DNA from: Candidatus Thorarchaeota archaeon
GTDB lineage: Archaea > Asgardarchaeota > Thorarchaeia > Thorarchaeales > Thorarchaeaceae
Direction of reading: 5' to 3'
NCBI GenBank assembly: GCA_016840385.1
Contig: JAEOSL010000076.1
Span: 1 to 16,870 of the forward strand
DNA length: 16,870 bases
Position 1 is the first letter of the stretch, and every line of letters begins with the position of its first letter. Of this stretch, positions 6,811 to 13,060 are shown in pieces. The translations under genes and the position numbers were made by a program. Below the pieces are notes generated by a model. That model saw only the letters and a program-made list of their open reading frames with translations. It had not been told where the DNA came from and made no database searches.

Positions 6811-9219
6811 CTATTGAACAGCTTCTGGAACGGGTACTTCACCCATGCCAAAGTCTGCACCTTTCATGCTCTTACGTAGTGCCCAGACGGTCATCACGAA
6901 GAGAACTAAGAGCGCAAGTAGTGCTGGAATCACAAGGGATCCATCAGTAGAGGTCTCAACCATGACCAAGAGTGGAGCCAGAATCAAAGCTAGTAGGTTA
7001 ACTACCTTGATCATTGGGTTAAGTGCTGGTCCAGCAGTGTCCTTCAATGGGTCACCAACTGTATCACCAACAACTCCAGACTTGTGTCGCTCTGAGCCCT
7101 TACCTCTGTTGTTTGCGATGTCTACTTCTTCATCTTCGATGGCTTTCTTCGCGTTGTCATATGCACCACCAGTATTCGACATGAATACTGCTAGCAATTG
7201 ACCAGATACGATGATTCCACCGAGGAATCCACCGAGAGCTGCAACTCCAAGGAGGAGTCCAACCATAAGTGGTATGGAAACAGTGAGAGCTGCAAGTGAA
7301 ACGAGCTCTTTCTGAGCGGCTGTGGTTGAGATATCTACGGCACGATCATAATCAGGTTCCACAGTACCTTCGAGGATACCAGGAATCTTGAACTGCCGTC
7401 GAACTTCTTTCACCATTTCACCGGCTGCACGTGTAACTGCTTTGATATTCACAGCTGAGAACAACCAGGGTAATGCTGCACCCAAGAGTAATCCAGAGAA
7501 TACTCGTGGATCATCCAGGAAAAGATGCTCCAAACCCAGAGGGCGTAATGCAACAATTATGAAGGCATCAAAGAGGCTAACTGCTGCAATTACTGCTGAT
7601 GCAATAGCAACTCCCTTAGTGATAGCCTTGGTTGTGTTACCAACTGCATCAAGTTCAGCCATGGTCTTCATTGCTTCCTTATCGAAATCACCAGGTGAGA
7701 GTTCACCAATACCAGCTGCGTTGTCTGAGATTGGACCAAATGCATCCATTGCAACATTATTGCCAGTGTGGGATAGCATGCCTATACCAATCAATGCAAT
7801 TCCGTAAAGGGTCCATAGAGTTCCATGGATACCTGGAACGAAGAATACTGCAATTGCTGGTGTGAATAACCACCATGCGATTGCAAAAGTTGTTACAATC
7901 GCAACAAGAGCTGCTACTGCGGACTCGTAACCAGCAACAAGACCTGAGAGGATCATAGTTGCGGTACCGGTTTCTGTAGCTTTCACAATCTCCTGTACTG
8001 GAGGTTTCTTCAGTGAAGTGAAGTAACTTGTGAGCGGATTGAATGATACGGCAAGCAATACACCAACAGCAATCAATATTCCGAAGCGGAGATCTCCAAC
8101 ATAGATCCATGACAACAGAAGTGACAGGATTATTGTGAAGACGCTTGAAACTTCATATGATAGGAACATTGCTTTCTCTGCATAGACGTTTCCCTTCTTG
8201 AAAATACGCGGCCAAACTGGAACCATGACGGTACCAATCATTGATGAGATTACACCAATGGCTCGAATAAAGAGTGGGAATACAACTACAGCAAGTGCTC
8301 CCCCAAGAAGCATGGGATAGTGTCCAGCAGCTGTTTCTAGGTAGAGAACAATTGCTAGAATCAGAGATGAAACAATTGTAACTTCATATGACTCGAAGAT
8401 ATCAGCAGCCATTCCGGCGCAATCTCCGACGTTATCACCTACAAGATCTGCAATTACTGCGGCGTTTCTTGGATCGTCTTCAGGAAGTCCCTGTTCGACT
8501 TTGCCGACGAGGTCTGCACCAACGTCTGCGGCCTTTGTGTAGATTCCTCCGCCCACACGCATAAACAGCGCTAGGAGAGTACCTCCAAGACCAAATCCAA
8601 GGAGTGCATCAGGTGCTGCTAGTCCGTAGATAATGAATATCATTGTACCACCAAGCAAACCAAGACCGTCAGTAAGCATTCCAGTGAATGTTCCACCACG
8701 GTATGAAATGGTTAGAGCTCGGTTGTATCTGTTTTCACCTTCACGTGTTGCCTGTGCCACTCGAATGTTGCTCTCAACTGCGATACGCATACCGAGCTGT
8801 CCAACAATGAGTGAGAAGCTTGCACCAAGAATGAATGCTATCGCACGACCAATTCCAACAATCATTCTTGCATTGTTGAGAGCGTCGGGAGTAGCATTAG
8901 GATCTAACGGATCAATACCAAATAGAATCAAGGTACCTGCTTCTGGTACGGTAATGTATACTGTGAAGAATAGAAGGAATGAAAGCACAACCAGAATTGG
9001 CACAATGGTCTTCAGCTGCCTGTCAAGATATGACAAAGAACCTTCACGAATACCATTCCAGACCTTCTGCATCTGCTCAGTACCCTTAGGCTGGGCAAGA
9101 ACACCCTTCCTAAGCCACCAGGCATACACGAGACTTACGAATGCCGCCGCTACAACAATCCAAATCATGACTTGTTCTAGTAATGACATCTGAAATAGAA
9201 ATGTCTCGAATAATTGCAT
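6811..9219 (-). CDS. hppA: Membrane-bound proton-translocating pyrophosphatase, K+-independent type
   Basis: This integral membrane enzyme couples hydrolysis of inorganic pyrophosphate to proton export. The family signatures are all present: DVGADLVGKVE, then EDDPRN with DLVGDNVGDCAGMAADIFE (the Mg-PPi site), and near the C-terminus KGSERHKSGVVGDTVGDP-LKDTAGP. The hydrophobic profile suits the usual 16 helices. The GNTTKAITKG motif carries Lys and Thr at the two positions that in this family separate K+-independent (K,T) from K+-dependent (A, A/G) enzymes, so K+ independence and H+ transport are expected. I chose ATG 9219 (802 residues) because GGTGA at 9232-9228 sits 8 bases upstream. ATG 9234, five codons earlier, has no ribosome site. 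The gene is monocistronic, ending at the hairpin terminator. Confidence 0.95.
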   Translation of the reverse strand: MQLFETFLFQMSLLEQVMIWIVVAAAFVSLVYAWWLRKGVLAQPKGTEQMQKVWNGIREGSLSYLDRQLKTIVPILVVLSFLLFFTVYITVPEAGTLILFGIDPLDPNATPDALNNARMIVGIGRAIAFILGASFSLIVGQLGMRIAVESNIRVAQATREGENRYNRALTISYRGGTFTGMLTDGLGLLGGTMIFIIYGLAAPDALLGFGLGGTLLALFMRVGGGIYTKAADVGADLVGKVEQGLPEDDPRNAAVIADLVGDNVGDCAGMAADIFESYEVTIVSSLILAIVLYLETAAGHYPMLLGGALAVVVFPLFIRAIGVISSMIGTVMVPVWPRIFKKGNVYAEKAMFLSYEVSSVFTIILSLLLSWIYVGDLRFGILIAVGVLLAVSFNPLTSYFTSLKKPPVQEIVKATETGTATMILSGLVAGYESAVAALVAIVTTFAIAWWLFTPAIAVFFVPGIHGTLWTLYGIALIGIGMLSHTGNNVAMDAFGPISDNAAGIGELSPGDFDKEAMKTMAELDAVGNTTKAITKGVAIASAVIAAVSLFDAFIIVALRPLGLEHLFLDDPRVFSGLLLGAALPWLFSAVNIKAVTRAAGEMVKEVRRQFKIPGILEGTVEPDYDRAVDISTTAAQKELVSLAALTVSIPLMVGLLLGVAALGGFLGGIIVSGQLLAVFMSNTGGAYDNAKKAIEDEEVDIANNRGKGSERHKSGVVGDTVGDPLKDTAGPALNPMIKVVNLLALILAPLLVMVETSTDGSLVIPALLALLVLFVMTVWALRKSMKGADFGMGEVPVPEAVQ

Positions 9220-9306
9220 AGTTTGTTTCACCATCCCGTCTATCTAAGCTCGAATTTTATTCCGGTAGCACAGAAGTGCAGGCCTAGATTCCGGTATGAA
9301 TTGCCT

Positions 9307-9351
9307 CAGTGGCCCCAAATTCCGCCTCTTAAGGGTATCTTTGGGGCACTG
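9307..9351. promoter_or_regulatory. 12-bp inverted repeat between divergent genes
   Basis: The arms are CAGTG(G)CCCCAAA at 9307-9319 and TTTGGGGCACTG at 9340-9351. They match over 12 bp with one bulged G, around a 20-base spacer that contains CTTAAG. The element lies in the 266-base region between the pyrophosphatase gene (leftward) and the zinc microprotein gene (rightward). It could be an operator or an RNA hairpin; nothing here decides which. Nearby, ATTCCGGTA occurs twice in direct orientation (9259-9267 and 9288-9296), 29 bases apart and just upstream of the pyrophosphatase start. Confidence 0.45.
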
Positions 9352-9422
9352 ATTGACATATTGATGGATAGTTATGGAAGAAGAGATAAGCATCGATTGT
9401 GATATCTGATTGGGACAATGCA

Positions 9423-9430
9423 TTATATAT
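9423..9430 (+). promoter_or_regulatory. TATA box for the zinc microprotein gene
   Basis: TTATATAT is the best archaeal TATA match in this region. A start about 25 bases downstream (~9453) would leave a leader of roughly 30 bases before the ATG at 9486. Confidence 0.5.
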
Positions 9431-9485
9431 CAACTTGATTGTTAATAGCGAGATGCATTGACCTGTTCATGTACGTGGGATGTCT

Positions 9486-9593
9486 ATGGAAAAATGTGTG
9501 AGATGCAAAAAGAAGATTAGAGAAGAACCAACCTATGCAGGTTCGCCTCCTCGTCCGCATTGCAAAAAATGCGCTGCAAAAGTGACTGAATAA
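9486..9593 (+). CDS. 35-residue zinc-knuckle microprotein
   Basis: This is a short open frame reading M-E-K-C-V-R-C-K-K-K-I at the start and ending P-H-C-K-K-C followed by A-A-K-V-T-E and stop. The two Cys-x2-Cys knuckles, about 18 residues apart, form a complete four-cysteine zinc site, and the many lysines and arginines suggest nucleic-acid or ribosome binding. ATG 9486 is preferred over ATG 9480: GTGGGA at 9475-9480 gives a 5-base spacing to 9486, like the site before the enolase-superfamily gene, while it directly abuts 9480. A good TATA box lies upstream. The function is unknown. Such tiny zinc-ribbon proteins are common in archaea and usually missed, so the gene call itself is moderately secure. 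Confidence 0.6.
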   Translation: MEKCVRCKKKIREEPTYAGSPPRPHCKKCAAKVTE

Positions 9594-9610
9594 TAATCAT
9601 TCTAGGAAGA

Positions 9611-9662
9611 AGTGGTGGACCAGGCGAGATTTGAACACGTGGTTTTATAGATACAAACCATG
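9611..9662 (-). pseudogene. Decayed intronless tRNA-Ala 3' half (possible attachment-site remnant)
   Basis: On the minus strand this stretch aligns to the tRNA-Ala at 10807-10913 from the anticodon stem to the CCA end plus two flanking bases. The alignment is gap-free only if the 30-base intron is removed. From CATGG of the anticodon stem through CCA, 41 of 50 positions match. The T-loop and CCA are intact, but the T stem has two mismatched pairs and the acceptor 3' strand is altered. No matching 5' acceptor strand or D arm is visible upstream, so it cannot fold as a full tRNA. The anticodon position reads TGT instead of TGC. The left edge of homology at the anticodon stem is where tRNA-targeting integrases commonly place their core site. 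A decayed tandem tRNA duplicate is the alternative. Confidence 0.7.
9643..9650 (+). promoter_or_regulatory. TATA-like box for the enolase-superfamily gene
   Basis: TTTTATAG lies inside the decayed tRNA copy, about 70 bases before the ATG at 9716. It is the only good TATA match in the gap. If used, transcription would start near 9673, so the promoter would have arisen from decayed tRNA sequence. Confidence 0.35.
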
Positions 9663-9715
9663 TGCATTTAACATTCACCGATTAATGACGAAACACTGGT
9701 TAGTAGGTGATGTCT

Positions 9716-10783
9716 ATGAGAATTACCTCTGTCAAAACAGAACTTATTGAAACGTATCTAGCTGATGAGGGTTTCACAACTACTTATGGTGAAGAGCCAT
9801 CCATTAGACATCACGTGATAGTGAAGATAACATCTGATAGTGGAATCACAGGAATTGGTGAAGGGTGCCCATTACCTTTCACAGCAGATGATGATCCTGT
9901 GAAAATAAGAAATGAGATTGATGGTCAACTGACTCCGTTCCTAATTGGCAAAGATCCTTTCAATCAAGATGTCTTTCGTGGATTGAGTGATAAGTTTCCA
10001 GCTGTGGGAGGAACTGCGCGCACAGGTGTCGACCTTGCTCTTTACGATTTAGCGGGAAAGATTCGAAATATTCCAGTATACCAGCTTCTTGGGGGATTAT
10101 ACCGTGAACATGTTGAGATTGCCGCAGTGCTTGGAATAGGAACACCGCAGTCCATCGCATATGAAGCAGCGCATCAACTAAGTCTAGGGAAGAAATCAGT
10201 AAAAATCAAAGTCGGATTGGATGTTGAAAGAGATATTGAAACCTTGAAACTGGTTAGGGAAACAGTAGGTGAATCAGCTAAGATTCGAGCTGATGCCAAT
10301 ACTGGGTATTCTGTGAAACAAGCATTGAGAGTGCTCAAAGCTTCTGAAGAATTGAATCTTGAATACTTGGAACAACCTCTAGCTGTAAATGATTATGAAG
10401 GATTCAGCCAACTCAGAAAATCGAGTAGTGTCCAAATAATGGCAGATGAGTCCTTATACACGTTTAATGATGCACTGACTCTGATTGACAATGATGCTGT
10501 GGATTTCTTTGGACTGAAGTTGATCAAACACGGAGGAATTTACCAAACAAAGAGAATCGCAAAACTAGCTGAGGAGAATAATATCGAGTGTGTGATTATC
10601 AGTCCTTGGGAAACTCAAATCGGAGTTTCTGCAGCAGTTCATCTTGTCCTTTCAGGTTCAAATTTCAACCATCCTCATGAAATTGCACCAGGGTCTCTAA
10701 AGGGAGACCCCTATCATGGACTTGAAGATTCGAATGGGATTTACCTTCCTCCAAAAAATGTAGGACTTGGAGTTTCAAAATAG
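9716..10783 (+). CDS. Enolase-superfamily enzyme, muconate-lactonizing/dipeptide-epimerase subgroup
   Basis: This 355-residue protein has the two-domain enolase-superfamily layout: an N-terminal capping domain (~1-125) and a C-terminal barrel. The catalytic set is complete. KIKVG gives Lys163 and Lys165. The metal ligands are D193 in RADANTGY, E219 in EQPL and D244 in ADES. K268, in GLKLIKHGG, is the second acid/base. These positions follow the MLE subgroup, which includes Ala-Glu epimerases, other dipeptide epimerases, o-succinylbenzoate synthase and muconate cycloisomerase. The substrate cannot be read from the sequence. GGTGA (9706-9710) sits 5 bases before ATG 9716, so I prefer it to GTG 9707 or ATG 9710. 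The gene stands alone, bracketed by the tRNA-like copy upstream and the intact tRNA-Ala 3' end 23 bases downstream. Confidence 0.9.
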   Translation: MRITSVKTELIETYLADEGFTTTYGEEPSIRHHVIVKITSDSGITGIGEGCPLPFTADDDPVKIRNEIDGQLTPFLIGKDPFNQDVFRGLSDKFPAVGGTARTGVDLALYDLAGKIRNIPVYQLLGGLYREHVEIAAVLGIGTPQSIAYEAAHQLSLGKKSVKIKVGLDVERDIETLKLVRETVGESAKIRADANTGYSVKQALRVLKASEELNLEYLEQPLAVNDYEGFSQLRKSSSVQIMADESLYTFNDALTLIDNDAVDFFGLKLIKHGGIYQTKRIAKLAEENNIECVIISPWETQIGVSAAVHLVLSGSNFNHPHEIAPGSLKGDPYHGLEDSNGIYLPPKNVGLGVSK

Positions 10784-10806
10784 AATTAGTTTTTCACAAT
10801 AAGTAG

Positions 10807-10913
10807 TGGTGGACCGAGCGAGATTTGAACTCGCGGCCTCATGGAGATTTGATCTCCTGGGAGACCCAGAAGGTTTGCAAACCATGCGATCTGCCGGGCT
10901 AATCTATCGGCCC
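10807..10913 (-). tRNA. tRNA-Ala(UGC) with a 30-nt intron, CCA encoded
   Basis: The minus strand folds as a complete tRNA. The acceptor GGGCCGA pairs with TCGGTCC and includes the G3-U70 wobble that marks alanine tRNAs. The D stem is GATT/GATC, the anticodon stem CATGG/CCATG, and the T arm GCGAG-TTCAAAT-CTCGC. Discriminator A and an encoded CCA (10809-10807) follow. Anticodon TGC lies in loop TTTGCA|T, interrupted at 37/38. The mature length is 74 bases plus CCA. It sits 31 bases downstream of the ZPR1 stop on the same strand. A TATA-like TTAAAA overlapping that stop codon is at a suitable distance to be its own promoter, though co-transcription is equally possible. Confidence 0.95.
10846..10875 (-). 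other. tRNA-Ala intron with canonical bulge-helix-bulge
   Basis: Exon stem CATGG/CCATG is followed by a 3-base bulge (TCT), a 4-bp helix (TTTG/CAAA) and a second 3-base bulge (CAA). The intron's own stem (ACCTTCTGGG with CCCAGGAGAT) is 10 bp with one mismatch and a TCT loop. Cutting after the second base of each bulge, as the archaeal splicing endonuclease does, releases exactly 30 bases and joins A37 to T38. Confidence 0.9.
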
Positions 10914-10944
10914 ACTGTTATTCAGGTGTCTGAAGGAGTGTGTT

Positions 10945-11607
10945 TTAATCTTTACTCTTGCGCTCTGAAATATCATCGCGTAAAGTGTCTACCCAGAAGG
11001 GGGCTCCCTTCAAAGTAGAGGCTTCTTCGATAGTCAATTCCTCATATTTTACAAGTGTCATATCATCAGGGAGAATTCCACTCACACCTGCAGGGTCTTC
11101 CATGACTAAGGTGAATGGATGCTCACCTCTAAGTGCTGCTTTCATTTCCTCAAGTATCTCAGCAGCTCTCTGTTTCTCCGAGTCCAAATCTGCAAAATTA
11201 CCTGCAGTTTCTACAACTAGGCGCACTCGATAGAGAATACCCTCAATATTTGTAATGAAAGACTCAGCTGTTGGACCAGGTTCTACATCAATTCCCCACT
11301 CGGGAAATCTATACGTACACGAACCGGACCGGACAACACGTACATTCAGATGAGAAACATCATCAACATGCATTGTGAATCTGCTGGGTTTTCGCTGCTC
11401 AGCAGAAAAAACATCGCTGTGTCGGAATCCACATTCCGGACATTCCATACTGAACATCGCAAGTTCGTTGAAGAATGGAACGCTGTAAAGCATGGATTGG
11501 ATTCTCAACTTACCCTTGCTACAAGAAGGACAGATTGATGCTACTTCTTCATCTGACGACATATTGACCAATTTTCTGTTTGTTGCTATTCCTATAAGGC
11601 TGGCCAT
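10945..11607 (-). CDS. Archaeal ZPR1-type zinc-finger protein
   Basis: This is a 220-residue protein with a four-cysteine zinc finger: CPSC (C26, C29) and CPECGF (C56, C59). The finger is followed by the characteristic ZPR1 stretch (GFRHSDV), then a beta-rich domain with R-V-V-R-S-G-S and D-V-E-P-G-P-T segments and a GILYRV strand. In eukaryotes two such modules form ZPR1, a partner of elongation factor 1A; archaea have a single module, as here, of similar length. A cytoplasmic role tied to translation-factor folding is an inference from the family. The start at 11607 is supported by AAGGTGG about nine bases upstream (CCACCTT at 11617-11623). It is transcribed divergently from the longin-like gene, and tRNA-Ala follows it closely. 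Confidence 0.85.
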   Translation of the reverse strand: MASLIGIATNRKLVNMSSDEEVASICPSCSKGKLRIQSMLYSVPFFNELAMFSMECPECGFRHSDVFSAEQRKPSRFTMHVDDVSHLNVRVVRSGSCTYRFPEWGIDVEPGPTAESFITNIEGILYRVRLVVETAGNFADLDSEKQRAAEILEEMKAALRGEHPFTLVMEDPAGVSGILPDDMTLVKYEELTIEEASTLKGAPFWVDTLRDDISERKSKD

Positions 11608-11623
11608 TTAGCAAAACCACCTT

Positions 11624-11749
11624 TCAATAAGAAATAGTATACATCACTAAAACGCTCAAAAGGCTCTATGGAGTAGATAATATAGTACACGCCAGTACTA
11701 CGTGACAGTCAGAGATGCTGCAGGACAAGAGGATACAAGGCGAGACGAG
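11624..11749. promoter_or_regulatory. Divergent promoter region, ZPR1 / longin-like gene
   Basis: GATAATATAG at 11676-11685 is TATA-like on the plus strand and reads CTATATTATC on the minus strand, so it could position transcription in both directions. The predicted starts are near 11708 rightward and 11655 leftward, each leaving a leader of roughly 50 bases with a good ribosome site. No other repeat or operator is evident. Confidence 0.4.
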
Positions 11750-11762
11750 AGGAGTTCAATCC

Positions 11763-12956
11763 ATGGACATCAATAGTATCTACATCATTAAGAGAGATAC
11801 CGGGGTGTGTATGTATCATAAAGACTTCACAGGAACTGCCTTTGATCCTCAGCTTCTCTCGTCGTTTCTTGTGGCAATGACTTCTTTCTTTGATGAAGCG
11901 ACCAAGTCTGTGAAATCACAAGCACGTGCATTCCAAGGTGCAGATTATACTATCTTGGTGGAATTCGGCGAGTGGACTTTAGGTGCTATCTCGACCAAAG
12001 GAGATAGTGCGAATATTCGAAAGAAGCTGAAGAAGACAATTGTGAAATTCGAAGAGCAGTTCAGTGTCCTCAAATGGGTAGATCTTGACCTTGCAGTACA
12101 AACTCGTTTTGAACAGAGAGTCATTGATGAGTTCATCCGTGATAAAATCTTTCCTGACACTCTGATGACAGTCAAATCAGAATGGGAGCATTACACAAAT
12201 AGACCAGATGTGATATCATTCCTACGACTTATTCCGTCAATCTGCGCGGTCAAGGATGCTGCAGATTTTCTTGAGGTTCCTGTGGAAATCGCATTGAATC
12301 TTGCAGCAGAGGCTCTGTGGGAAGGCGCTATTCAAGTTGCTAATCCGGTCAAACCAGATGATATCTATCAAACAACATCATTGACGCATGAAGATTATGC
12401 ACTTGATGGTCTCTCACCAGAGGCCGCAAAAGCTCTAACGGAATTGGATGGAGAAACTCCCCTGTCCATTGCAGCTGAGCGTCTTAAGACAGTAGACTTG
12501 AAACGATTTCTTGAAGAAGTTGCCTTTCTTGAAGAACGAAAAATGGTTGAGTTAGTTACACCATCCCAGGCAGTAGTAGTACGATACTCCTCTGCGCTTC
12601 AAACGTTACTTACGAAATTTGGCAACATAATAGGCTTCAATGTAACTCGGAATATCTTCTTTGATGCTAGAGAGGAGCTTGTATCTAATTATCCGTGGCT
12701 TGCTTTTGTCACGTTAGAAGAAGGAGTAGACATTGAGATGAGAAGTTCTCTCCTGTCAGCGACCCTGAAAGGTACGATTGCACCAGATATTTTGGATGAT
12801 GGTCTTCGAGTCCTGATGCAATTCATCACGCGGAGGGTGAAGGATCTGATGGGTACAGGTCCTGTGAATCGCATTCTATCAAAAACTAAAGATGAAATTG
12901 AGCTTCGTTACCCCAGTACAGTCTATTACATTGAATGGGAATCATTCCAAGTGTGA
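11763..12956 (+). CDS. Longin/profilin-fold protein with winged-helix-like segments
   Basis: The start is ATG 11763 because AGGAG (11750-11754) lies 8 bases upstream; a longer frame from 11715 has no such site. The 398-residue product opens with a ~135-residue alpha/beta domain in longin-like order. Strand SIYIIKRDTGVCMYHKDF is followed by helix LLSSFLVAMTSFFDEA, strands around YTILVEFGEWTLGAIS, and a long helix (IRKKLKKTIVKFEEQF). Two segments then resemble winged helices, at ~140-200 (I-C-A-V-K-D-A-A-D-F-L) and ~215-275 (L-T-E-L-D-G-E-T-P-L-S-I-A). A helical C-terminal domain (~280-398) is not recognised. It is soluble, with no signal peptide. Longin-type domains in Asgard archaea are often tied to small-GTPase or trafficking-like systems, but no GTPase is in this window. 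The fold is inferred from pattern alone. Confidence 0.75.
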   Translation: MDINSIYIIKRDTGVCMYHKDFTGTAFDPQLLSSFLVAMTSFFDEATKSVKSQARAFQGADYTILVEFGEWTLGAISTKGDSANIRKKLKKTIVKFEEQFSVLKWVDLDLAVQTRFEQRVIDEFIRDKIFPDTLMTVKSEWEHYTNRPDVISFLRLIPSICAVKDAADFLEVPVEIALNLAAEALWEGAIQVANPVKPDDIYQTTSLTHEDYALDGLSPEAAKALTELDGETPLSIAAERLKTVDLKRFLEEVAFLEERKMVELVTPSQAVVVRYSSALQTLLTKFGNIIGFNVTRNIFFDAREELVSNYPWLAFVTLEEGVDIEMRSSLLSATLKGTIAPDILDDGLRVLMQFITRRVKDLMGTGPVNRILSKTKDEIELRYPSTVYYIEWESFQV

Positions 12957-13000
12957 ATATCCAATGAATCTTGTTCTTACATCCGCTGAGAACATCAGCA

Positions 13001-13010
13001 CAATATACAA
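13001..13010 (+). promoter_or_regulatory. TATA-like box before the orphan membrane protein
   Basis: CAATATACAA lies about 55 bases before the ATG at 13061, in the 104-base gap after the longin-like gene. It suggests an independent transcript with a ~25-base leader that contains AGGAG at 13046-13050. Confidence 0.35.
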
Positions 13011-13060
13011 AACAGAGAACTAATGCTCACTGATAGATATTTGTTAGGAGCAAGATATCT

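Noticed and set aside
7388..7865. Two plus-strand frames of 139 and 77 residues
   Set aside because: Both are antisense to conserved pyrophosphatase motifs and have no ribosome site or family resemblance.
8633..9193. 186-residue plus-strand frame
   Set aside because: It lies fully antisense to the pyrophosphatase, whose protein is conserved throughout. The composition (Ser/Arg/Pro-rich) is that of a shadow frame.
9214..9402. 62-residue plus-strand frame before the microprotein
   Set aside because: It begins inside the antisense of the pyrophosphatase start, has no ribosome site, and its composition is not protein-like.
9613..9689. A complete second tRNA gene on the minus strand
   Set aside because: The T stem has two mismatched pairs, and no 5' acceptor or D arm pairs with the 3' half, so only a decayed fragment is supported.
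10806..11018. 70-residue plus-strand frame beginning MVDRARFELAA
   Set aside because: It reads through the antisense of tRNA-Ala; the peptide is the well-known spurious translation of a tRNA 3' end and runs into the ZPR1 gene.
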